From assembly GCA_040954595.2 (NCBI GenBank), contig CM082576.2, positions 11,036,001-11,100,000 on the forward strand: a DNA stretch of 64,000 bases, given 5' to 3'. The translations under genes were made by a program, and so were the position numbers. This document shows, one piece after another, positions 44,838-55,700 of this stretch (position 1 is the first letter of the stretch; every line of letters starts with the position of its first letter). The DNA comes from Balanoglossus misakiensis (Eukaryota > Hemichordata). The notes under the pieces were generated by a model, which saw only the letters and a list, made by a program, of their open reading frames with translations, did no database searches and was not told where the DNA came from.

Positions 44838-46205
44838 TTGTTGGGAGACTATGCGGGATTCACAATGGGACTGATGGAGCGGATTATACCGAATAGACGC
44901 GCTCTTTGCGGACGCACTATGCGGGCACTCTTTAACATGATTTCCTTGCCAGAGAGAACAAGGAAAGTTCTCCTGCATAGCTTCATCTTGTACGCGCTGA
45001 CCTTCCTTGTCGTCTTGCCGATACTGTGCCACGACCGAACGTTCACCGTCTATTTCAAGCTCCGCCGGAGGAACGTACGCGACATCATGGCAGAACTGAC
45101 GGAGAAGAGAGACGCAGCCGCCAGGGATGCCCTGGCCTATTTACGTGCGTTCAATAGTTCACCAGCGACAGATGGTCCGGGAATCAAGCCGCTTAACACT
45201 GTCGGCAGGGACAATATCCCGGATATTGCAATTGGAATAATTACCGTGAAACGAGACACGAGTAAAAGCCAGTACAAATCGTTCCATCCGAAATACGTCC
45301 TCGAAGTCACGGCGAGACTCATGCAGGTCCTGGAGAGGACAGATTCCAGCCTCCGGGCACATTTCACCCTGTTTATATGCAACGCACAAAGTCACCCTAG
45401 CGCAAACGAAGAGGCTGTGCTCTTGTCGAAATACGTTCGAACTATATACAAAGAAAACCCGGAAAGGGAAAAACCGTGGACGGCAGACAGACACGAGCAG
45501 GAAAAGAACGACTATGGCTTTTGCCTGCGTGAAATGTCGAAATTCAAGGCGGACTACACGCTGATTCTGCAGGACGATGCTCTCGTTCATTGGGATTTCA
45601 TCGAGGTGCTGCTGCACGTTTTGGGGACGAAAATTGAGCGTCGCTACCAGAGGGGTCAGCTGGTGAATGTGGACACCAGCAACCTGGCCTACGTCAAACT
45701 GTACTTTCCCGAGAAGTGGCAAGGCTTTGCCTGGGAGTTCCGTCAGGCGGCAGAATTAGTCGCTTTCGGGGTGGCCGTCGGGGTGATTTTGGCGGGCGTT
45801 TACGGGAACATTATAAATAGGTCAATTAACGGTGCTGCGTCGTGGATATTTGTCAGTTTTATAACGGTGCTTTACAGTGTACTGGTTGCCTTGGCAATCG
45901 ACCGACAGAACTTGATGTTCTTGCGCTACTTGTCGCCGGAATTGTACTACGTTCGCAGCGCACCGGAGTGTTGTATTCCCGCCGTCTTGTACAATCAGAG
46001 ACACATTCATGACATAGTGCAATATTTAGAATCACCCGACTTAAAATGCGCCGTCGACTTCCCATTAGACGTCGCAATCGCACTCTTTGTCGACAAACTA
46101 GGACTGGAATCACTAATTGTTGAGCCGAACATGGTTGACCATATCGGTATCTTTTCTACTTTGCACCGTGGACTGAAAGACCCGTCGTCCTTTTTCATCG
46201 TATAA
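44838..46205 (+). CDS. PGAP4: PGAP4-like (TMEM246) Golgi GPI-GalNAc transferase, paralog 3
   Basis: Intronless frame of 455 aa from the first ATG. Two downstream in-frame ATGs (codons 10 and 13) would give lengths closer to the family. The N-terminal anchor is at about residues 50-70. Core motifs are IGIITVKRD, CNAQS, EKNDYGFCLREMSKF, LILQDDA (acidic pair at residues 246-247), VKLYFPEKWQGFAWE, a membrane hairpin, DRQNLMFLRYLSPELYYVR, CCIPAVLYNQ and VDHIGIFSTLH. It differs from paralog 2 by D for G before RQN. A canonical AATAAA at 46248-46253, only 43 bases after the stop, fits a short 3' UTR. It is the third member of the head-to-tail array. Divergence between copies indicates that the duplications are old. 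Confidence 0.9.
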   Translation: MLGDYAGFTMGLMERIIPNRRALCGRTMRALFNMISLPERTRKVLLHSFILYALTFLVVLPILCHDRTFTVYFKLRRRNVRDIMAELTEKRDAAARDALAYLRAFNSSPATDGPGIKPLNTVGRDNIPDIAIGIITVKRDTSKSQYKSFHPKYVLEVTARLMQVLERTDSSLRAHFTLFICNAQSHPSANEEAVLLSKYVRTIYKENPEREKPWTADRHEQEKNDYGFCLREMSKFKADYTLILQDDALVHWDFIEVLLHVLGTKIERRYQRGQLVNVDTSNLAYVKLYFPEKWQGFAWEFRQAAELVAFGVAVGVILAGVYGNIINRSINGAASWIFVSFITVLYSVLVALAIDRQNLMFLRYLSPELYYVRSAPECCIPAVLYNQRHIHDIVQYLESPDLKCAVDFPLDVAIALFVDKLGLESLIVEPNMVDHIGIFSTLHRGLKDPSSFFIV

Positions 46206-46247
46206 CACAGATGTAAAAAAAAATTAACATGAAAAGCAAGGTCATAT

Positions 46248-46253
46248 AATAAA
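46248..46253 (+). promoter_or_regulatory. Poly(A) signal of PGAP4-like paralog 3
   Basis: AATAAA 43 bases downstream of the stop codon. Confidence 0.6.
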
Positions 46254-47325
46254 CGAGCTTGGTCGTACCTATGTCGACTGAACAAATATTAACATTTGAT
46301 AAATGAAGATTAATGTTGGTGGCCATAGAGTTCGGGCAACCACTGCTTTCCCCTCGTTAGTTGTCTTACTATGGGTTTTCTTGTCTATGGTCAAACTCAA
46401 ATCTAGCCTAGTAAATCTAGCCGAGTGTGTTTTAGATAGACTCACACACTGGGTATGGAGACCAGGCTAACTTAAACCATACCCAGGCCAAGCTACCTGT
46501 CTGAGGAAAACTGAAATACTTGACCCGTGTCGAGTTCAACAGAGGCCGGTTTCTTGTCAATAGAATAGAAAACGACGCTTGGGTACGAAATACCTGTCAG
46601 CGGCATAGCTGCAGGTCATCTGATACTGCCGCTGTTCATATGTTAAAAGTTTTAATCTCTTTTCATGTGCTTTGTTATATTATAAAGCGCAGGTCCATGG
46701 CATATGTCACTATGCTTAGAGCTCGGAATTGAATGCTATAGACTTGAGTTCATATGTTGATTCTATTGATATCCCCGGCCGTGTGCACTTTTTAGGCTAA
46801 TCAGTCTGAAATCGGACCACTTGACCGACTGGCTAGAACTACCTACGTGTTTCATAGCACTCGTACCAGCTTCTTTATCAGCATAAGCAAGTTATAGCAA
46901 ACGAAAGGGGGTCTAGAGAGACTCGACATTTTGCTAAAAAGGGCTGACGCTGTGTGACCAGAAGAAAATACCCGATATTTTCCAGTTAAGAACCATGAAA
47001 TCACCGATTACTAGGCATACACACCAAGGTCACAGACATCACAGTCACCATTGTAGTTGACAGCGCTTTGTGAAGTAGAAGGTCATTTCATAGACAGTAG
47101 AGGGTCATTTCTACTCTACTATAAGCGCAGTCAACTACGGTGGTGCATGTGATAGACACGGCATATGCTGCGACTGAATTGCCCTGCATCTGATACTCAA
47201 CCGACCGCAAACCACAAGTCACGCCATTTGGTAGACTCATACGATGCAGCAAGATCAAGAGCTGTGTGAACAACCATCGGGCGCCACGGAACAGAACTTG
47301 TTGATTTTTCCGCCATATAAATTTG
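46254..47325. other. Gene-poor spacer with short inverted repeats
   Basis: No coding signal is seen. It holds a 10-bp perfect inverted repeat (46449-46458 with 46477-46486) and a longer imperfect foldback (47046-47080 with 47110-47145). Confidence 0.5.
47046..47145. repeat. Imperfect foldback repeat
   Basis: The left arm 47046-47080 and right arm 47110-47145 pair through GTAGTTGAC and GCGCTT blocks with a few mismatches. The loop region carries further short complementarity around AGGGTCATTT. This resembles a degenerate MITE. Confidence 0.5.
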
Positions 47326-47326
47326 T

Positions 47327-47374
47327 TGATTGATTGATTGATTGATTGATTGACTGACTGACTGACTGACTGAC

Positions 47375-47415
<41 letters not shown>

Positions 47416-47474
47416 AATTGACTGACTGACTGACTGACTGACTGATTGATTGATTGATTGACTGACTGACTGAC

Positions 47475-47506
<32 letters not shown>

Positions 47507-47535
47507 AGATTGATCGATCGATTGATTGGTTGGTT
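47327..47535. repeat. Compound tetranucleotide microsatellite (TGAT)n/(TGAC)n
   Basis: About 210 bases of uninterrupted tetranucleotide units alternate in blocks of GATT and GACT phase, ending in a few GATC and GGTT variants. The blocks differ by one T/C transition. On the minus strand one frame reads as repeated SINQ/SVSQ and is not a gene. Confidence 0.95.
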
Positions 47536-48730
47536 GGTTGAACCCAATTTCAAAGAATATTGAGAAATGAAGTTTGTCGGAAAACACTGCTTCCAGAATA
47601 CAACATCAACATTTTCACCATAATTATTGCACATCCCTCGGATCCGGCGAAGCATTAATTCCAAACGAGTCGGACTAGCAACTGCGGGATTTTTTTTCAC
47701 AGAGATCTTATAGAAGTCAACTGAACCACGAACGAAGAAATCGATCGAAATGTCATCCTAATGCTGTAAATGGTTTGAGAATATGCTTAAAAATTAAATA
47801 AGTGTCAGGACTTGTGAACAATCAATAAATTGCAGCAGTAACGTTATCATTGATAACATCTCTTTGGCTTTCAGCGCAATTACAAATATGTCGCTGTTGC
47901 GGCAATTTTGGAAGCAACATCTCAAAGCAATATATAGCATTCAGAACCATTCATCGTTCGTAGTCGACTAGATTTTATCGACTTTTGTCTGATAAAAAGT
48001 ATATTAATTGAGTGTTAGAGGGATTCAGTTTTTTTTTTCCATTAAAGAGTTGCTTTCAGGTTCCGACAACCGGAAGGTCGCTCGGAGCCATTAACGTCGA
48101 CAAGACTAGAGTTGCTTCTTTGCTAATGGGAGAAAATTACAGCTACTTAAACTGTTTGCAAGAAGGATACAGAATATAATATGTATGGTGTCCTCCGGAA
48201 GTCGCGTGACGTATATTGGCATCTCGGATACATCAGAGATTCGCCATTCTATACTTTATTGAGTGGAAGCAACTCAATATGTGCAGGTATCAGCTTTGTC
48301 CACAAGGTTTTAGACCATCTCATTGAAAAAAAGTTGCATAGGAACACCCAATTTCTCTCTATTTTTGTATTCAAAAATCAATGATCTACATGTATTTTAA
48401 AAACAAGAATATTACAACATTCTAAAATATGGAAAATTAAGAATGCGGTGGCATCTTAATGATGATGACGTCTATAATTTTAAGATTATCATAATCATAT
48501 TATCATTATTATTATTATTCTCTCTATAAATAGAAAATATAATTGCATGCATGTAACAATTTGGTTTTATTACTTATCAGCCTTATCATTGCTATGCAGT
48601 GATTTAGGTCGATTGCATGTAGATTAGTGAAATGCACGTACTCGGTAAAAAATAATTAACAAATATTATCGCAATAATATAAATTTATAACCGACATTAT
48701 CAGAAAAGCTAACAAATCACTATTCGGGGG
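47536..48730. other. Intergenic DNA, nothing recognised
   Basis: AT-rich sequence with an ATT run near 48495-48520 and no supported gene. Confidence 0.5.
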
Positions 48731-48736
48731 AAAAAA
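48731..48736 (-). terminator. Pol III terminator of tRNA-Leu
   Basis: A run of six T on the minus strand, four bases beyond the tRNA 3' end. Confidence 0.85.
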
Positions 48737-48740
48737 TTAT

Positions 48741-48822
48741 TGGCAGCGGTGGGATTCGAACCCACGCCATAGAAATGACTGGTGCCTAAAACCAGCGCCT
48801 TAGACCGCTCGGCCACGCTACC
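48741..48822 (-). tRNA. tRNA-Leu (anticodon UAG)
   Basis: On the minus strand an 82-nt type-2 tRNA folds. The acceptor stem GGTAGCG pairs with CGCTGCC with one G-U, followed by discriminator A. The anticodon stem CTGGT/ACCAG closes loop TTTAGGC with anticodon TAG. A long variable arm typical of tRNA-Leu and a T-loop (GGTTCGAATCC) are present. The A box (TGGCCGAGCGG) and B box are intact, no intron is present, and CCA is not encoded. It should read CUA codons (CUG by wobble). Confidence 0.97.
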
Positions 48823-49660
48823 GTTCCGACTACACAAGCCGTCAACAAATGTCCAATTGTAACGATTGGATGTTCTCGCCGTAACCACAAGATTAGTTAA
48901 TATAATATCTTGTTCACAGTTTTAAAAAAAAGCCTAAAAGAAGGTGATTTACAAAACTTCTCATAGCCAGTTTTTCAGAAAATAATCAGCACAGACCTCG
49001 ATGTGGAAACCCTACAAAAGCAGCCATGTTTTTTGTTGGCGGGCTATGACGTTTATTCATTCACTTCACGTCACCATATCCGTTCAAGGTCATTTCATGC
49101 ATGTCCACGAAAATAGCATGACACGAGCAAACGTTGGTCATTTTAAGACCAAATGTTTTCCGTGAGTTTTCATATTAAAAGCCTTCATACATGCACTACA
49201 GCCTAGGTTGGTGTGTTCTGCATTTAAATTACAGTTTACACGATTGCGGTTGGAATTGGCATCATTCATGCCGTGGATACGGAATGTAGCTCAGATTTAT
49301 TTCTGTTTTCTAGGTCCTCGAGTTTATTCCTCTCAAGTTTTAACGAAGAAATCACGACCAGTGACTATCGAAGGGCGGAGTCTATACGGTAACAACATTG
49401 CAAACAAACATAACATGTGCCATGGTATTCGCCGGCCGGCGTTTTAAACTCTGACCTCAACAGCGCCCCCAACGCACTTTATCCGAAGGCGCGTAATACG
49501 GATGCCAATTTTCCAGCATTATATGTATATATACAACTGACTTCATGGTGTTAGCCCTTTAAGCCAAGAAATTGCACATACACCGCATCAATATGTTACA
49601 AAAAAGTAACAAAAACTTTCCTAGGAAGTGACCATGGATGATTTCCACAAAAGAGTGTAA
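48823..49660. other. Intergenic DNA between tRNA-Leu and the THADA 3' end
   Basis: No gene is supported; the 79-codon open frame at 49208-49447 has no recognised relative. Confidence 0.5.
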
Positions 49661-49666
49661 TTTATT
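49661..49666 (-). promoter_or_regulatory. THADA: Poly(A) signal of THADA
   Basis: AATAAA on the minus strand, 81 bases downstream of the stop codon at 49748-49750. Confidence 0.65.
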
Positions 49667-49747
49667 TTCTGATTTTAATTGACAGATATTCTTTACTTGG
49701 CATGCAAGTAAATCTCTTAGTATTTTTTGTTGTCAGTTCCTGGCAGT

Positions 49748-52700
49748 TCACGTTTGAGGACAGAGATCCAACAACAGAGGATGACAGAACGGAATCTGAA
49801 AGAAAGCAAGCAGAACTTAATTAAATCATACTCCCATTTCATAAGTCTAGCAATCACGGACATGAACTTTAAAGCGAGGCCAATTGGGAAATGCCCTTGA
49901 TGTGATTGGTCAACTTTCCCCATTGGCCTCACTTTGAGTTCAAATTCATGATGGCTGCACTGATGAGGGCGCTACACTTATGAAAAAGGTGTATTGACAA
50001 TAGATTTTATTTAAATACTGCACCACTCATCACAAATGAGGAACCCATGATTATTGACAGACTTTTTTGTGTTCACATAAAACAAAACAAGAAATAAAGC
50101 AAATTCTGATGTTTGCTTACATACTTGGTTTTGTTTGTATTCCTGTCATTCATCTAGTCAGAAATTTTAGAAAAGGATTGCATTCAATCCACCGTTCTCA
50201 CCTGATGGAATTTGCTCAAAACAGACGACAGTTCTTGTGCTGTATCCATGACGCTTTGACCCTGTGGACCTAATCTTGTGAGCATGCTCAGTAGTAACTC
50301 TGAGTAGAGGAGGAGTCTGTAGACTGCGAGAAATGGCTTGCTGGCTCCAAGTATTCCATATGGACCAGTTCCTATTTATGACATCAAGTATTGAAATAAG
50401 ATGAAGGTTTTCTTTGTACATGCCTTTAAAACATGGCTAATTAACAGATAAGTTGAATTTGATTAGTGTGTATGCACATGTGAGCCTTTGTCTTAACTGA
50501 TGCCTCGTTTCGCACCATCATATTCAAGTTGAAGTGACAAAAACTGCAGTACAAAAGACCTGTTGATGGCAATAATTGCCAGCACATGTGAAATATAAAT
50601 CCCAGAGACATTACCTTTAATTCCACTGCTTTCTAAGACATTCAAAGTTATCTGAACCATGTGTGCTGCTGTTTGGAGTCTGCTGGAAAGATGCTTCCTG
50701 AAATAAATCTCTCTGTTTCCACTGGAAACCAATTTCTGTAAGGAAATGACAACGCTCAGCATAATGAATCAAACCTTGACCATCTGTGCTTTTGTCATGT
50801 TACTGATTGATAATGTACTTTTGACGAAATGTTTGACTTTGATATTGATCAGAATTTCATTCATGGATTTTAAACACTATTCTCACATGTAGTCTCCAAA
50901 TGGATGGTGTTAGTAATTCTCTGCTGGGCTCTTACCTGTAAATGACGATGAGTGAGCTGAGCGGTTATAACATGCTCTGCATATATATTAGCATCTTCTT
51001 GTTCAAAAAGATTCACTGAACTGCGAAAAAGAGTCACCAAGCAGGAAAGAAGAATCAAAATCCAGGCGTAAGCAGAAATACGCTGACTTTCAGCCAACTA
51101 ATTAATTGTCTGACTGAGTCTTGTGTACCATTCTGTATTACATAAGCAGTGTCACTGTGTTATTGATCAAAACTATGCAGTAACCAGATCATGGCAAGCA
51201 GGTTGTAAAGACACTTCCCGCAGCTTCCATAAAAGTTCACTTTCTACAGATAAGGCAATTGGCTCTGTTACCTGTTCTTGATGTAATCCCTTATAACTTG
51301 GTCTGCTGGGTTGTTTCCATGGAGATAAGTCATCATGAAGTCGAGGAAAGCCTCCGACCAACTAAAGCACTCAAAGAAACTTATGAACAGTAACTGAAAA
51401 AAGTAAACAAAAATAGCTCTTCATTGATAAAGAAATTTGGTATGTAATAATTTCTGTTAACTAAGATGGTATTGGACTTGAGCATGGACAGTGGCCACAA
51501 AAAAGCCCAACCAACAAAGAAGATATGTCCTAAATACCAGTAAGATAAAATATTTTTTACAAGGAAAGCATTGCTTTGTTGTTATGATGTCCTCTCTGCA
51601 CTCATTGATACAATGTGCCAACACTTAAAAATGGCTGAAATTTCAGAAACAGATATTCCTCTTCTCATATTGACACAAATCCCCTCAAATGGCAAATGAA
51701 AGAGTGTTGCCACATTGCTTTCACTCGAGCCACTCGGTTACCTGTAAGCCAGCACTGCAGTGAACACTTGGATATTGCACAAAGTCGGGCGGACGATGTA
51801 ACAGTGCCGTGTACTTGGCTGCCTCCATGCGAACTTCTTGAACCTCGTCCTGTAGCAACTGCACACTACTGTTGAAGATTCTGTGAAGAGGGTACGATAT
51901 ACATGATTAACATTTCCGAACCTACACTACACACGTATGTCTTCTGTGAGTAGAATAATCAGACTGATACCATCATGCACATGTGGCAGACGGCAAATAC
52001 CATCTATGATTCTTATGTCTACAACTTCAAACGGATAAATAAGCAGGACAAACTGTTACTCTACGTAGTTCTATGGTGCAAACTAGTCTCAAAGGTCATC
52101 AAACTTCACCATGAAACACGGAACTGTACCTTGTGACAAACTCTGCGAGTTCTTCTTTCTTGCTCTCAGAAATCATACTCAGCAACTGAGGTCCAGTGAT
52201 CTGTAACACCCTGGCAACAGCTAATCTGAGATCTTCAACAACAGTTGGTTTGCTGTACTTTTCGATGAGTAAGACCAAATCGCTTACAAGATTCCTAGAA
52301 AGACAGGTTTTGTGTAAGCAATCACATTATGATTTTCAAAAAAAAATACACCAGAACTGCACATAAAAAAAATACAAATTGTGAGAATGAACTTGCTTCT
52401 GTACCTGTTACCTTCGTGGAGTGGTAAATTCTTTTTGGTAATGACAGCGATGGCAGGGAGTGCAAGAGCTGCAAGTGTCGTTCCTTTATCTCCATCAGCC
52501 AGATGAAACAACATCTCTGATAAAGTGGATATGTCAAGCATAGCCCAGGGAAAATCAGTCTCTTCCGATATTACTGTGAGCAGTTCTAATTTTTCTTGTA
52601 AACATGAATGGTCGCGCTCCGTTGCTATGCTGTCAATGATGTGCGTTGTCACGAAGTCTGGTGATAAATTATGCCCATTTTTTGCTCTGTATGTGTCTGC

Positions 52701-55700
52701 GATGAACTTCAATGATGACAGCCTTATTTCATTGTCTTCTGAATGCAAAGATTCGGTGAGAAATTGCTTTTGTTCACTTTCTTCCTTGGTAAGTTCCAGG
52801 CTGTACTTGACCTTTGACCTCACCAGTACGGCGTCACCTATCTGACAGGTTACCATGGAAGAGAAATAGAATTTGGATTAAAAATGATAATTGTAGCAGA
52901 TAGAACATTGTCAAGTACTTGAGTATCTTTTTGCAGACACAAACATATGATATTTAATATGAGCATACTGGCCATGACAAATCGCCAACATTTAACTTTG
53001 CCGGTATAAGACGATTGAAATGACTGGTGTAAAGTAAAGAATGCATGAATGTCTTGCACAAGATTTGAAAGTTACCTGCACTGACAAACTTTTCCCTTTG
53101 TTTTCAACCATGATTACTTGCTTGATGTCCCTCCTGAGCTCGCTGACTCCCTTCGCATCAGACGAGCAGTGTCTCTGTGTGAGGTATTTCAGTATGATGT
53201 CCAGGTAAAATGCTCTGGTCAGAGCGCAGGGGTTCATGGAAGTCGCCAGCCAGATCTTGCTTCTGAGCTTGGTGCAGACTCTGTGAGCGTCCATCTTCAC
53301 CCTGTTTAAAACAGCAATGAGATATTAGAGAAGCAAGCAACAGTAGTGTAGATCTAAGCGGTACTGACTATACTCATGAATATTCAACAGCAAACATCAC
53401 AGAATAGACCAGTCATGGTAGTATTTCATGAGGGAGTGTGTGTACTGGGTAATGTAGTGTGCATGTGACCAGAATTCCAGAATTTCATTTATTACACTCA
53501 CTTCCTGCTCCTCAGTGTGGACTGCAGTAACCTGTCACTTTGTAACAGCATTCCGTGGAGGGCGTTGTGCGAGGGAACCTCAGAGTCGCTGTCCGGTAGC
53601 CTGTCCAAGATGGCTTCCAGGTAGCTGCCATGCTGCTCCATGGCAACCAGTGGTAACAACGCTGCTGCTGCCAGAACTCTAACTGCATAGATTGGACTGG
53701 CGGAGAGCTTCATTACAGGTTCAATAAAAGGTGTCAGAGAACTGTAAAAAAACAAATCCTTGTTACTGTTTTGTATTTTTGCTAGGGGGGAGGGGTTCCA
53801 GTTTAAAACTGTATGATACCAAAATATCAAAATATTGAGAAAACTATATCTGTGTATTATGGTAAGAATTCATAATGGATCTTCAAAACATGAGCTATAT
53901 CGGTACAATTACAGTCTAAAGTTCATGTACTTGTAATCTGTGTAATATACAGATCAGAATTCCATGTTTCTTCAAAATATGCAATTTCTCTCACCATTCT
54001 ACTTGATCCTGTTGTATTCCGGGTCCGAGTTTCGACAAGACTGTCAGTACCGGATGCAGCGCCGGATACAGACACAGCCTGTTGTCTTGCTGATACTGAG
54101 ATGCTTCTCGCACTTGCGACAGTAGAAACGAATGTAGCTGAGGGTAACGTACAAAGAATTCCTGAGCTGTGACTGTGTTCAGCTGCGAGTGCTCATCTTG
54201 TGTTCTCTTCTGTCCTAGCATTCGAGCCACCAGAGTCCCTGTGAAATCAATTAATGTCATCACAAATATATGGTAGTTTCTACCCATTCTTACCCCCTAC
54301 CTACCCACCCATCTTGCTGACAGATAGCAAGACAGACTGATAGATCAATAGATAATGTTCAATTTGTCGTGTGTTTGGTGGCAAAATCAATTCAGACTTA
54401 AAACAGCATTCACCCCAATTACCTTTGTAGAGGTCCAACTTTACCACCACAGATAACAATGGATTTGAACCATGTTGATAAACAATCTGATTAAAATCAG
54501 GTGTAGGATACAGCGATGTCTTTACTTATGCGATGTGGTATTCTTATGATGTCACCTCACACTAGGCAACAGCATAAGTAAAACTAAAAGACATCACTGC
54601 ACCCTACATCTGATTTTAATCAGATTGGGTGATGGAAGGACTATAACCAAAATCTCAGATGTCTTTATTGCAAGAAAGCAAACAAATAAAACTCACCAAA
54701 CAACTGCGTGCAGGCATTTCTGATGGCCCAAGATGGCGACGAAAAACCCTGTATGGTTACCATGACAACTTCAGACGCGTACTGTAACATTGCGTTTCCG
54801 AGCACCGAACTTCTGAACAGTGATTTCAAAACATTAAAACCATGAACCTGAAATGTGATGAACAGAAAACAGCTGAAAGTTTTGCATATTTGCGGTGTGC
54901 TTTTTCAGGAACCGTTTTCGCCAGAAGGGAAATGCTTCCATACACTGCGATAACTTTGTAGAATGAATGTCACCATGGATCAAACAGTTCTACTTGTCTG
55001 TTGGCTAATAGATTTGTTGACCTCACTCTGTCACTATGACTGGTGTCATTATAATGTTCCTTTTGATGCTATTTCAGACAAAGAAACCCATTCAGCCACA
55101 AGAAATTGCTGGCAGCGCTCTGACAAAAACGCTGTCTAAAAATTCCTGCTAATCTGTGGTACTTTTATTCTTCAATTCTCTTGCTTTCTGACTCCAAGAC
55201 ATGATTTATACTTCAAATAGCAACTGCATTAACACTAGCAACAAAACCGTGACTGGATGGGTGTACCAGTTACGGTACTTTCCTGTTTAATACCAGAGAA
55301 CCAACCTGAGGTAAATCCAAGGTCTGAGTAACACCGCCAGACAGTGGTTTGTGTACAATCTTCAATAGGTGTTCCATGGAGTAATTCAACAGCAGCTTCT
55401 ACAGGGTGCAATAAAGGTGTGATTGAACTCAGAAAGATAAACTGTGCGATGTCAGGAATCTCTGAAAAATCGTTTCTTCTTTTTGTTCAGTTATCAGCTG
55501 CTGGCCAACTTCAAACTTTCATCGCTGATTAACAAGTCTGGCAGTGTGACAGCATGTGCTTTACCAACTTGCCAGGAAAATGCAACATTCTATGAATCTA
55601 GTTATGTCTCACCTCTCTGCCTTTGGGTTCACATGACGTGATGGCTTCAACCAGCAACGGCAGACCTGCACTTCTCCTGGTGATCGAAGAACTGGCTTGT

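Noticed and set aside
47197-47700. 167-codon minus-strand frame rich in SINQ/SVSQ repeats
   Set aside because: It is a translation of the tetranucleotide microsatellite, which stays open because of its unit sequence.
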